This document shows positions 23,211-32,326 of a DNA stretch of 32,808 nucleotides, one piece after another; position 1 is the stretch's first letter; the number at the start of each line of letters is the position of its first letter. The stretch spans positions 1 through 32,808 of the forward strand of contig KE560734.1 of the NCBI GenBank assembly GCA_000442015.1, read 5' to 3'. The notes below the pieces were generated by a model that made no database searches, had not been told where the DNA came from, and saw only the letters and a list, made by a program, of their open reading frames with translations. This stretch comes from Rozella allomycis CSF55. Its lineage: Eukaryota > Rozellomycota. The translations under genes were made by a program, and so were the position numbers.

Positions 23211-24865
23211 TTAAAAGTTGAAATGAAATCTGTGCCCGTTTTGTTGAAAGCCACCGCCATTTTGAAAAAATTGTCCTCCATGACCATTTCTAAACAGATG
23301 CTCAAATGGGTTTTCTCCATAACTTTTAAATCCTTCTCCTGGACCTCCTTGACCTCCATATGGATCATCAGGATCAATTCCACTATCATATTCTCTTCTC
23401 AATTCTATTTAACAAATATATAACCATAATACTTTCATCCCCGAGAATTCTATACGCTGTATTGATTTCAGCCATTTTCTTTTCAGCTTCTTCTTTATTT
23501 TCGTCATTCTTGTCTGGATGCCATTTGATTGCCAACTTGCGATAAGCTTGTTTAATGGCGCTTGCATCTGCATCTCTTGGCACTCCCAAAATATCATAAT
23601 AATTTTTCATGCTTGCTTGTTTCTTTTTCTTTTCAACCTCATTAATTTTCTTTCTGTATTTCATATTCCCTTGATCAAGTTCATGGGCTTTGTGGTATTC
23701 TCTACTTGCTTAATTAACCTTAAATTGAACTTTTACCTTCTTCAAATTTGTCGCTCTGGAAATACGCTTCTCCAAGCGCTGCATGAAGTGATGCTTTGCC
23801 TGACTCATTCTCAATTGCCTTTTCACAAAACTTTATTGCTTTTGGCGCATTTTTCACTTTGGAATAGCCAGTACACAATTTTTCCAACAATTCGTTTTTC
23901 TGTTCCAAGCTAAAAGAAATTCCTTCCCCGTAACCAACTTTGCTGGTGTCCACTTGATCCATTTCTACCAAATGTTGTTCAACTTCGGGAAGGACTTCTT
24001 TCATTCTGGTTCTTGATTGTTTTTCTGCTTCAATGTATCTCTTTAGCAATTTTTCCGTCCCTTTGATAAATTTATACAATTTTCTGCATTTCTTATCGTC
24101 TTGGTCAAGTCTCAAACACTCGGATAAACTATTAAAGGCATTAGAATGACTTCCCGTGAACATTTGAATTTCAGCCAAACGCAAAAATGACTTTGTGTCC
24201 GCATTCACAAGTCTTGCAATGCTAGACAAGTCTGGAATCGCATTTTCAAATTTCTTGTCTTTTATATTCAAATCGACCCTAAGTCTTCGCGGCTCCAAAA
24301 ATGCAGGGGATATTCTTATAATTTCAGACAATTTTTCAATAATTTCATTTCTTTTAGAATCAATAGACTTATTATTCTGGACATAATCCCAAGCCTCACT
24401 TGTATCATGTACTGTTTTCAATAACTCTCTGTTTTCTTCCGTGTCTTTCAACTTTTCCAATTCCTCCTGCGCCTTACTAAATTCACCTATCTTCAAATTT
24501 ATTTTTGCTTTAAGGAAAATAGCCTTCACTTTTATATATTTTTAATTATTACGCTTTCAAAGTCAGGGTTTTGAACCAAAAGACTGTCAAGGTCACTCAT
24601 TGCGTCTTCATATCGTCCCATATTCTGGTACACTGTTGCGCGAGAAAATAACGCAGCAGAGTTGTTATTTTCCAGTTCTTATTTTCGTGCTGACAAATAT
24701 TTTACCCAAGATCTCTCTGTAATTACGGAGAGCCTTTTGATAATCTCTCTGCCTCAAGGCCTGTTGCGCTTCTAGTAATAAATCACTAATACCTTTTATT
24801 TTATATCTAACATTAGATTTACTTGCAAAACAAAAGGGTAAAAAGAGAGTAACCAAGAATTTCAT
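23211..24865 (-). CDS. DNAJC3: ER-lumen TPR/J-domain co-chaperone, DNAJC3 (p58IPK) type (5 exons)
   Basis: A co-chaperone of ER Hsp70 (BiP). Exons on the minus strand: 24865-24706, 24677-24553, 24523-23737, 23708-23433, 23404-23211; 513 residues in total (human 504). It has an N-terminal signal peptide ([15 protein letters not shown]), a run of TPR-like helical pairs through exon 3, and a J domain starting [20 protein letters not shown] with the catalytic HPD in [11 protein letters not shown]. The Gly/Phe-rich tail ends RFHFNF, like relatives. No KDEL-type signal is visible. Introns are 28 or 29 nt. Confidence 0.94.
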
Positions 24866-25027
24866 CGAAATCTATGGTGACGTGGCTGACGCTCAATGGC
24901 TGCATGTCAGATGTTATTAAGCATCAATAAAATATTGAAAAGTATCAAATGCAAATGCACAATTAAATTACTCACAACCTCATCACTTTGTGAAGAAGAA
25001 CCTTAATCAATTTCGATGGCTAGTTTA

Positions 25028-25231
25028 TTAAATACTCGTCACAGTTTTTCCAGTCTTCTTTATAGTATTAAATATTTCATCGAACTTTGCGGTTCCCGTT
25101 ACTTTAACGGTTTGATCTTCAAGAGATATATCAACGGACTGTATCCCCTGTAATCGGTTTAATGCTTTTTGCACTGCATTTGAACAACCTGAACAACTCA
25201 TTCCAACTTTAAAAGTATGCGTGGCTTCCAT
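25028..25231 (-). CDS. ATX1: Atx1/ATOX1-like copper chaperone
   Basis: A 67-residue single-exon HMA-domain protein that carries Cu(I) to P-type ATPases in the secretory pathway. The metal site is MSCSGC near the N-terminus, followed by LQGIQSVDISLEDQTVKV and the C-terminal KKTGKTV, whose lysine is typical of Atx1-type chaperones. ATG 25231 is chosen because homology starts there; the only upstream extension in frame begins with GTG. Confidence 0.93.
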   Translation of the reverse strand: MEATHTFKVGMSCSGCSNAVQKALNRLQGIQSVDISLEDQTVKVTGTAKFDEIFNTIKKTGKTVTSI

Positions 25232-25536
25232 TTCCAATCGTTTCACTTAGGCCAGGGGCACGGAGTAAAATTATCCCAATCTGGAGCTGCCGTGTATTAT
25301 TAGCATTGATCTTCCAAAAATAATAAATGGCTATTGGCCTCATAGTATGTATCGATTAATTCATAAAATATCGGAATGAAATAAAGTCGATCATGAAAAA
25401 TTCACCCAGAATTGGCCAATTGCAATATCTATATTCATTACTTCAATGAACGCTCTCATTTAAATTTTTCCAGTATTTGATTGATTTAACCTTTATTTCT
25501 CGAAATTCGCAATCATATTTTCGATATTGAATTTCA
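25232..25536. other. Divergent promoter interval
   Basis: 305 bp between the ATX1 start and the small spliced gene. I see no RNA gene, repeat or clear regulatory motif in it. Confidence 0.4.
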
Positions 25537-25745
25537 ATGAGCAGAAGAAATATACCAGCCAACCTAACAGACCAAAGGCTACGAAAAGCTTTCTTAAGTT
25601 CCTTGGGACTTTTATCGTTTTACTATTTTTTCATCCAAGCGCCTTTGAATAAAGTTAATACTAGCCAGGTAGGCTAACTAATGACAACATATAGAATGAA
25701 AAAGATAAGTTAATCGATGATTACTATGATAATCTCAAGTCCTAA
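25537..25745 (+). CDS. Candidate 60-residue single-pass membrane peptide, spliced
   Basis: Exon 1 is 25537-25668 and exon 2 is 25695-25745. The 26-nt intron (GTAGGC to ATATAG, with CTAACTAAT inside) has the local intron length exactly and keeps phase. The peptide has a basic N-terminus (MSRRNIPANLTDQRLRKAF), one hydrophobic helix (LSSLGLLSFYYFFIQAPL) and a charged tail (NEKDKLIDDYYDNLKS). This shape is common among small mitochondrial inner-membrane assembly factors, for example MITRAC7-like proteins, but I cannot assign it to a family. Confidence 0.55.
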
Positions 25746-25777
25746 ATTCAGAAGGTACGATCTATTTTTAGATCACT

Positions 25778-25838
25778 GAACGTTCACGTTCACGCTCATG
25801 TGAACAAGATTTCAATAAATATAAATACATGAACGTTC
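25778..25838. promoter_or_regulatory. Paired GAACGTTC palindromes upstream of the secreted-protein gene
   Basis: GAACGTTC occurs at 25778-25785 and again at 25831-25838. The first is followed by a further CGTTC, so the cluster contains GAAnnTTC units that resemble part of a heat-shock element. A TATAAAT lies between them at about 25820. All of it is within 90 bp of the ATG at 25867. Function is inferred from sequence resemblance only. Confidence 0.35.
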
Positions 25839-25866
25839 TGATGAGTAACTGAATTTTATAATTTTG

Positions 25867-27099
25867 ATGAAATTAATTTTAATGATATCTTCGTTATCCA
25901 TTGTGGCCTATGCCAATCCTCCAATTATTAGGGACACTCCTGATCCAACACTTAGACTCATTACCATGAACAAGAACGGTATTCCATCATCCATTTCTAA
26001 AGCCACGCACGAAAACCATATTGTTGTGCGAGATACCCCAAAGATTAACTATGGAAAGGAGCCTGCTTTGCCAGTACAGGAACCGGGCTATTTTGGATCG
26101 ATTCTTTCACGATTGACATCTGTAGGACGTAGTACAGTGGTTTCCGTAGGAACTAAAGCACTAGTTATGTCAGGTCAACTAAGCACTAATTCTTACTTAT
26201 TGAAAAATGTGATTGGAAAATACATGCCACCAGAGATTAGCTCAAAATATGAATTTAGAGTAAGTCAAAGAAACACTGGAAATGATTTGAGATTGGTTCC
26301 CATAAAGGAAGAGGATATTCCAGTGACCATTAAAAACAAATTTAAGGGGGAACTCCGATCGGTTTCCTATAGCAAAGATCATGATTTATATGAAATGCAT
26401 ACCGAAAGAGGCATATACAGCGCTAAATATGATCCAGAGACCGCTTCTTTGACATTTGTTTCCAAAAGAATTGCATTGGAAAGTAGAAACAAATTCGCTA
26501 CCCTTTTCTTAAAGGTTAACAGAATTTTTGAAGACCTAAACAGGCAAACAGGCCGAACCGATATTAAATTACAAACAAATTTGTTTCAAGAGTATAAGTT
26601 TAATAGTCAAAAAGGTGTATTTGAACCTTCAGTAGAAATTTCTGGGAGTATCAAACTAAAGGGTGGTTTAAAGGACATCAATCACGGGGAAACTGAATTA
26701 GATATTAAATTAATACCTACCAGAGAGGGAACTTATTTGATAGAGTTATTGGACACACGGTTAACAATTGCAGGGCAAAAAATACATATTGACTCGCACC
26801 CTATTAACTCCAACAACCGCCAGCCTTTAAAATTTGAAATTAGTGTTGATGATATTGATAATCAGAGAATAAACGGGGTTTTCGTACGTAATAGAATACT
26901 TAAAGGTCATGGCGAACAAACCATCATTTCATTCAACGACAGGGTAAATTTTAACAAACCAATTGATATTTATGATGGTAGAATCACCCAAATAGAGCCA
27001 CAAAAACCAGGTTTCCTCAATAGGAATAAATGGAATCTTGCAGCAGCTTTATCTGGTATTGGTGGGTTCGCCTACTTTCTCCAAGATAACGCCAAATAA
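25867..27099 (+). CDS. Secreted or membrane-tethered protein of unknown family
   Basis: A 410-residue intronless frame. ATG 25867 is followed by a classical signal peptide (KLILMISSLSIVAYANPP, likely cut after AYA). The mature N-terminus carries two RDTP motifs (IIRDTPDP, VVRDTPKI). The middle is beta-rich by appearance, with alternating hydrophobic/charged runs (GELRSVSYSKDHDLYEMHTE, VEISGSIKLKGGLKD). Near the C-terminus a hydrophobic stretch (WNLAAALSGIGGFAYFL) could be a membrane anchor. I recognise no domain. Lack of introns among intron-rich neighbours, plus secretion, would fit an accessory surface or effector-like protein, but that is only an inference. Confidence 0.8.
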   Translation: MKLILMISSLSIVAYANPPIIRDTPDPTLRLITMNKNGIPSSISKATHENHIVVRDTPKINYGKEPALPVQEPGYFGSILSRLTSVGRSTVVSVGTKALVMSGQLSTNSYLLKNVIGKYMPPEISSKYEFRVSQRNTGNDLRLVPIKEEDIPVTIKNKFKGELRSVSYSKDHDLYEMHTERGIYSAKYDPETASLTFVSKRIALESRNKFATLFLKVNRIFEDLNRQTGRTDIKLQTNLFQEYKFNSQKGVFEPSVEISGSIKLKGGLKDINHGETELDIKLIPTREGTYLIELLDTRLTIAGQKIHIDSHPINSNNRQPLKFEISVDDIDNQRINGVFVRNRILKGHGEQTIISFNDRVNFNKPIDIYDGRITQIEPQKPGFLNRNKWNLAAALSGIGGFAYFLQDNAK

Positions 27100-27104
27100 A
27101 TTTA

Positions 27105-27830
27105 TTATGTCATTAACGATTTTGTAAACAAATTATATGAATTTTCAATGTCAAAAAGTAATTGTCGAGACTGTGATGTATTTAATTCCTCGTCGGCCCT
27201 CATTTTGTTTAATGTAATGAGCCTAAAATGGGAAAGCTTCCAAAAAGTTACCATTCTCTTATTTTAACCTTAGCTTCAAACTCTGGTGGTAAATGCGTCA
27301 ATTTGTTTAAGGATACAATCAACTCAGATAATAGTGGATGTATTTGATCGGCGGCTACCATATTCAGTTTTAAAGAATCCATTAAAGTTATAAAAAATTG
27401 AACCGTTGTGGCAACATTATATTGTATTTTTGCGGAATCATTGTCTGTTTTGTCTGTATGTTCTACTGAAGCAGGGACACCAATCGCCAGTCGCTTAATG
27501 GCTGCTGGACAGTTCATCTATTTTTATGAAAATATTAATCTACCTTGTATTCTTTCGAAAACTGGTCTAAATCTAATGGACTGTGTAACAAGTTCATTGC
27601 AGTCTTATATTGTGCGATCAGTTTCACACATGCCGGAGTATAGCTTAATTTAAATTTAAAAGATATATTACGCATCAGAATTAACAGCATCTCGAATATA
27701 TGCACGCTCTAACTGTTCGAGCGCAACTAGAATAGCATAAATCTCTGACAGTGCCTCAAGACGATCTCTTTCTTGAATGGAATCATACAACTTGATTTCC
27801 TTGGTGCTACAGAGTGATAAGCCGTACCAT
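27105..27830 (-). CDS. VPS28: VPS28, ESCRT-I subunit (5 exons)
   Basis: VPS28 bridges ESCRT-I to ESCRT-II in multivesicular-body sorting. Exons on the minus strand: 27830-27828 (only ATG), 27799-27672, 27643-27544, 27517-27252, 27222-27105; 204 residues. The N-terminal core reads EIKLYDSIQERDRLEALSEI and LEQLERAYIRDAV, then YTPACVKLIAQYKTAMN. The four-helix C-terminal domain has FFITLMDSLKLNMVAADQIH, LTHLPPEFEAK and SRQLLFDIENSYNLF. Intron 1 (28 nt) begins directly after the start codon. Its stop lies 5 bp from the stop of the convergent secreted-protein gene. Confidence 0.93.
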
Positions 27831-27864
27831 TACAAAATTCGAAATTTCACCTTCTTCTTTAGGA

Positions 27865-29786
27865 ATGCTGCTGGTTTCATTAAAGAGAGTATTTTCAACT
27901 AAAGTTCCTAAAATTCCATTGAAGCTTTTGAATAAGAAGAATCCAGCCTTGGCTAAAGCGATTGTAAACAAATTGAATCTTGATCCTCGAGCGCTTAAAG
28001 ACCCACAATACAAGGTGACAACCGAGGCGCTTGTGCATGAAGATATCGTCAAAGAGTCTCAATCTTATGAGCTTCAAGTTGAGGAAAATAAGCCCATGTC
28101 AGAGAATGTACAGAACTATTTCAGGACCACAATGGATGATCCGACCCAGAGGGAGCACGAAAAAGAAGTTATGAAAAATATGGTTGCATTCAATATTAAT
28201 GTAGCTGACCCGAATGAGCCAAATTTAATTGAAACCATAAAGAAGGATAAGATTCAAATGGCTGATGATCTAAACAAGGACATTGATGCGATCAGAGCAG
28301 GTCTTTTCGAAACAGCGGAGGAATCCGCCAAAGATGAATTATCAAAAATAGAAACCACGACTGATACTAAGAATGATAGTTTGATTGGTGTACTAAAAGA
28401 GCATTTCGTCGAAAAAACAAAGCGTGATTCCGAAACAGAAAAGGCAAAGATCAATAAACTTGAAGCAAAATATGCTTTTCAGAGATGTAGAAAGGGTAAA
28501 ATGTTTGTGAAAACAACCCCAAAAATCCTTCCTGATGGAACTAAAGATCCTGAAAATAGCGAAATAGTTGAAGTACCATATGGACGTTATCCTGAACGCT
28601 CGCGTATACTAACTTACCGTTGCCCTCCAAGTAAATGAAAATACTTTCAAATTATAAAAGAAGCAGATGAATTGATGCCATTTCTTGGTAATGTTGAGTA
28701 CCCGCCAAATGCTAAATGCGCAAGGATAGGATTGATAGGACCACCCAATGCTGGAAAATCAACTCTTTTGAATAAACTTATAGGAGAACCTGTAAAAATT
28801 TATTTTCTGAATTCATTTAGCTGTCGGCGGTGTCTAGCAAAGCTCAAACAACTAGAAAAGAAGTGGTAGGCATTTGGACAGAAAATGAAAATCAAATAAT
28901 TTTTTACGACACTCCAGGAATTCCGAATCATTATGAAAGAGGAAAGTAAAAAAGTTTTCGTTATTTTTACTTTAAGAGTGAAGAGTAGCGTAGCAAAGGC
29001 GGCATGGGATACAATTGAAGATAGAATTCAGCACAGTAAAGATGTTTAAGAATGAAAATTAGTCTATTTTATGTTAGATTTTTGTTTCCCAGTCAGCAGC
29101 TCAGCTTATGATAGTCTGCGGAAGATATTCGCAATGGAAAAGTCCATTCCAGTCACCGTCCTCTTAAATAAAGTAAAACAACATTTACTCTTTGAAGGAT
29201 AGATTGATTTAAAGAAAGAAGATAGACAAGCCTTTATTGAAGACAGAATAAAAGAGTTGATGAGTGAGTTTCCATTATTGTCAGGAATAATCCCAATTTC
29301 TGTAAAGAAAAACATAAATATAAAAGCTTTAAAAGTACAATGAAATCATTTGTATTAACCATTCAGGTTCAATTGCTTCAAACATGCGTTCCCAGTCCAT
29401 GGGAATATCCTGGTGGATTAGTTACCCCCATGTCCAAAGTAGACAGAGCAATAAGCATTGTACGTGATAAAATATTTAAGAGATTCAATTTGAATATCCC
29501 TTATACAATAAAGATAGAATGCACATCATGGCGATTTCATGAAGGAGTTGATACGCTTGAATTACATTTCAACTTTTACGTTATAGATGAAGACCATATA
29601 GTAAAACTTTTTTGCATCATTAATTAGAAAATTGTAGTTGGCTCCAAAGGCGTCGCTTTAGAATACGTTAGATATCACGCTGAAAAAGAGCTATCTCAAA
29701 TATTCAATTGTCAAGTTGACATGCATATTAATGTTCGACATAGCGAGAAAATGGTTCAATTATTAAACATTCAAGAGCACTATTAA
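27865..29786 (+). CDS. ERAL1: Mitochondrial Era-type GTPase with 260-residue N-terminal extension (8 exons)
   Basis: Era binds the small ribosomal subunit rRNA during mitoribosome assembly. Exons: 27865-28630, 28661-28791, 28821-28945, 28977-29035, 29063-29172, 29203-29334, 29367-29600, 29628-29786; 571 residues. G1 is GPPNAGKS (282-289), the switch I Thr is in [12 protein letters not shown]3 is DTPG (329-332) and G4 is NKID (396-399, created by splicing). The C-terminal KH domain has PSPWEYPGG and GSKG (524-527). The first exon encodes a presequence-like start ([16 protein letters not shown]) and about 240 lysine/glutamate-rich residues I cannot place. Its frame joins the GTPase through a 30-nt intron (28631-28660) that removes the TGA at 28636. 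If that intron were not used, exon 1 would be a separate gene and Era would start near 28675 without a targeting signal. Confidence 0.88.
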
Positions 29787-29814
29787 TAAAGTCTATTTTT
29801 GAAATTTCCAAATT

Positions 29815-30799
29815 ATGTCTGAACTTGAGGCCTTTGAATTGATCGATAAAGCAGACAAGAAAGTTAATAGCACATCTTGGTTTCCTTTTGGAGGAAAATC
29901 AAAACAAGAGGATGCCGTTGATTTGTATACCAGGGCTGCAAACATCCTCAAAAATAACAAACGCTGTAATTTAGTATCCAACTAGTCAACAGGGAAAGAA
30001 TCAGCCGATACCTTCAGCAAAGTTGCAGACCTTTTGGTTCGTTTAGGAGAAAGATCTGAAGCAAGCAGTCGTTATATTAACGCTGCCCAATGTTATAAAA
30101 AGTGCAGCCCTGAAGGTATTATTTATTAAATGATATTTTACAGAGGCTATTATTGCTTACAAAAATGGCATCGATATACTTGCGGAAGCTGGTAGATTTC
30201 AATCTGCTGCGTCCCATCAAAAAGAAATTGCTGAAATACTTGAATGCGACATTGGTGATATGGATAGGGCTATTCTAGCGTATGAAGCAGCTGCCGATTG
30301 GTACTCTGGGGAAGACGCGAATGCATTAGCAAATAGCTGTTGGATAAAGGTTGCTCACTTGGCTGCTCAGCACGAAAAGTATGAAAAGGCCATTGAAAAA
30401 TTTGAATACGTTGCTCATGCTTCTGTGGATAATTCGTTGGCTAAATGGTACCAAAATATCTGCAACTAAAAAGGTCTGTCAAAGAGTATTTGTTGAAGGC
30501 AGGATTGTGTCGGTTTTTGCAAGATGGTGGTGATATCGTAGGGATTAAAAAAACTATTGAAAAATACAGAGATATCGACATGACCTTCGGATCAACTAGA
30601 GAATACAAACTTCTGACAGTAACAATCTATGGCAGGCACCTCATATTAGGAAATCTTAGAAGCAGTTGAGCAAGGTGATCCCCAGCTTTATACCGACGTT
30701 GTGACAGAATATGATCGATTCTCAAAATTGGATGCGTGGAAGACATCCATTTTGCTTAAAATCAAAAAGTCAATTGAAGCAGAACCTTCTTTAACATAA
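29815..30799 (+). CDS. SEC17: Alpha-SNAP / Sec17 (5 exons)
   Basis: The adaptor that recruits the NSF ATPase to SNARE complexes after membrane fusion. Exons: 29815-29965, 29993-30115, 30144-30447, 30474-30618, 30650-30799; 290 residues (human alpha-SNAP 295). The N-terminus has the membrane-touching loop STSWFPFGG, then TPR-like helices (EDAVDLYTRAANILK, AAQCYKKC, RAILAYEAAADWYSGEDAN, SVKEYLLKAGLC). The C-terminus has YTDVVTEYDRFSKLDAWKTS followed by LLKIKKSIEAE, the NSF-activating end. Introns are 26-31 nt. The gene starts 28 bp after the Era stop codon, in the same direction. Confidence 0.95.
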
Positions 30800-30827
30800 A
30801 ATAAATAGTCACAATGGGTCCATTTAA

Positions 30828-31341
30828 TTAGTAAAAATATATGCCAAAGGCAGCAACAACACAAAATAGCGAATCCTATACAATTGATAATATCCAATGA
30901 ATTACATTAATGAAAGTTTCTTGCGCTAGGTTATCCGTGTCAGCATCCCAGAAACATCTGCAATTCATTCTATATTTGTTACTCGATTGTAATATACCTG
31001 ACTCCTTCAGATTTTTGTTCGCCAAGAACCACATTGACAATTATTTTATATCTTTCTAAACCCAAATCTTTATGTAATCAAATGGATGTAATATTCACCT
31101 TTTATCTTTAATTTGACACCGTCAGCTATTTCCTTTGTCCACTGGGTAGCTAGCTCTGGTTGATACTTTGCGTTCTGCAATTTTTCTTGAAGAACTTGCT
31201 TAATTAATGTGGATATAACAGTAGGACGAAATCATAATTGCATATAAAAATGACTTACTTTTGGCTATAATTTGGTCTTATATTATAAGAGTCCTCATGG
31301 GTAGCTAGAGGCTTTTCTTCGACAATTACTGTGTCAACCAT
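30828..31341 (-). CDS. DYNLT2B: DYNLT2B (TCTEX1D2)-type dynein light chain (5 exons)
   Basis: A Tctex-type light chain of the dynein-2 motor for retrograde intraflagellar transport. Exons on the minus strand: 31341-31259, 31232-31099, 31067-30998, 30969-30906, 30875-30828; 132 residues. Landmarks: FRPTVISTLIKQVLQEKLQN, LGLERYKIIVNVVLGEQKSE, RCFWDADTDNLAQETF and DSLFCVVAAFGIYFY, the last two spread over splice sites. Intron 1 (31258-31233, 26 nt) starts GTAAGT but ends TATG, not AG. Length and phase are exactly right, and no AG is available nearby. The other introns (28-31 nt) are canonical. Confidence 0.92.
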
Positions 31342-31562
31342 AACGCCAAATTTCCTAAATGATCATTGTGTACGTGAATATGTTCTACAAATTTTTGATA
31401 ATATCTAAACATTCTAACAAATTATCAATGCCAGACTTGCTAGTAATGTATAAGTTTGAAATTCACATATGGCTAGAGTTCAAAATTCATTTTAGAAATA
31501 TATATTTTATACCGGCTTATAATTAATTTATTGTTTACTATTTATAACGAATTCTAATATAC
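31342..31562. other. Short AT-rich spacer
   Basis: 221 bp between the DYNLT2B start and the TSR2 stop, both on the minus strand. No feature seen beyond AT-rich sequence, which must hold the DYNLT2B promoter and the TSR2 3' end. Confidence 0.4.
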
Positions 31563-32121
31563 CTAATGTTTCCTTCCTCTTCCTTTTGACACTGACACAA
31601 AGCCATCAGCGTCGGGCTCAGGCGGATTATTTTTGGGATTCTCTAAAGAATTAAATTCACTTGAATTATCTTCTTCTTCTGATGAATCTGATCCAACAGT
31701 GCAGGTAATATCTGTGAACGGCTTGGTAAATTTGGAGGTTTCTTGTAGTTCTTTCAAAAATGATAAATCATTCATTCGCAAAGTAGTATTCAATTTTTCA
31801 ATCATAGAAGCAACCTTTATTGAAAACTACTAAAAATTACTGTGTTCGCGCATCGATCATCAAAAGACATGCTAAACTCGTTACTTAATATTTCTTCAAT
31901 AAAATCTTCTAGTTCATCTTGATATAAATCATTGCCGTCTATCAATAAATTGGACGAAAATTACTATTTATGACTTCTTCAAGAACAACTTCTTCCAACC
32001 AAGCAGCCTTCTCAGCCGATTCAAAGCCCCCAAAACCTTGTTCTACAGCTATTCTTAGGACATTCCAGTTTCTTAGGATTAAAGATATGCCTTCAGATAG
32101 ATTTTGGGTTAGTGGCGACAT
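31563..32121 (-). CDS. TSR2: TSR2, eS26 chaperone in 40S ribosome biogenesis
   Basis: Tsr2 escorts ribosomal protein eS26 into pre-40S particles. Exons on the minus strand: 32121-31965, 31938-31841, 31814-31563; 168 residues, both introns 26 nt. The conserved core is LILRNWNVLRIAVEQGFGGF followed by SAEKAAWLEEVVLEEV, then the acidic ELEDFIEEILSNEF and, after the last splice, a helix and an acidic tail. The usual terminal DGWTxV motif is present as DADGFVSV, with Phe in place of Trp. ATG 32121 (MSPLTQ) fits the family start; the frame is also open to an ATG at 32202, which would add 27 unlike residues. Confidence 0.9.
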
Positions 32122-32254
32122 ATAATTTTTTGTGGCTTTGCATTGAAAAAACTTATAGATTCGATTCTTGTAAACTTTAAGAATACAGTTTAGATATTTC
32201 ATTTTTTAAAAAAACTGTAGAATATGAGGGATAATAATAAATCACCAAAAAAGA

Positions 32255-32326
32255 TGCCCACGCCCGGAATCGAACCGGGATATTAGCGGCCACAACGCTA
32301 CGTACTAACCATTATACTACGTGAGC
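32255..32326 (-). tRNA. tRNA-His (GTG)
   Basis: A 72-nt cloverleaf without intron. Acceptor GCTCACG pairs with CGTGGGC (one T-G pair), the D arm is GTA/TAC, the anticodon stem TAGCG/CGCTA encloses TTGTGGC with anticodon GTG, and the T arm is CCCGG-TTCGATT-CCGGG. The discriminator is A, and CCA is not encoded. A G precedes the first base in the genome (32327), so the G-1 identity nucleotide of tRNA-His may be transcribed. Confidence 0.95.

Noticed and set aside
28631-28676. ATG overlapping the TGA at 28636 as a translation-coupled second gene
   Set aside because: That ATG reads only eleven codons before a stop, while a perfect 30-nt intron joins the flanking frames.
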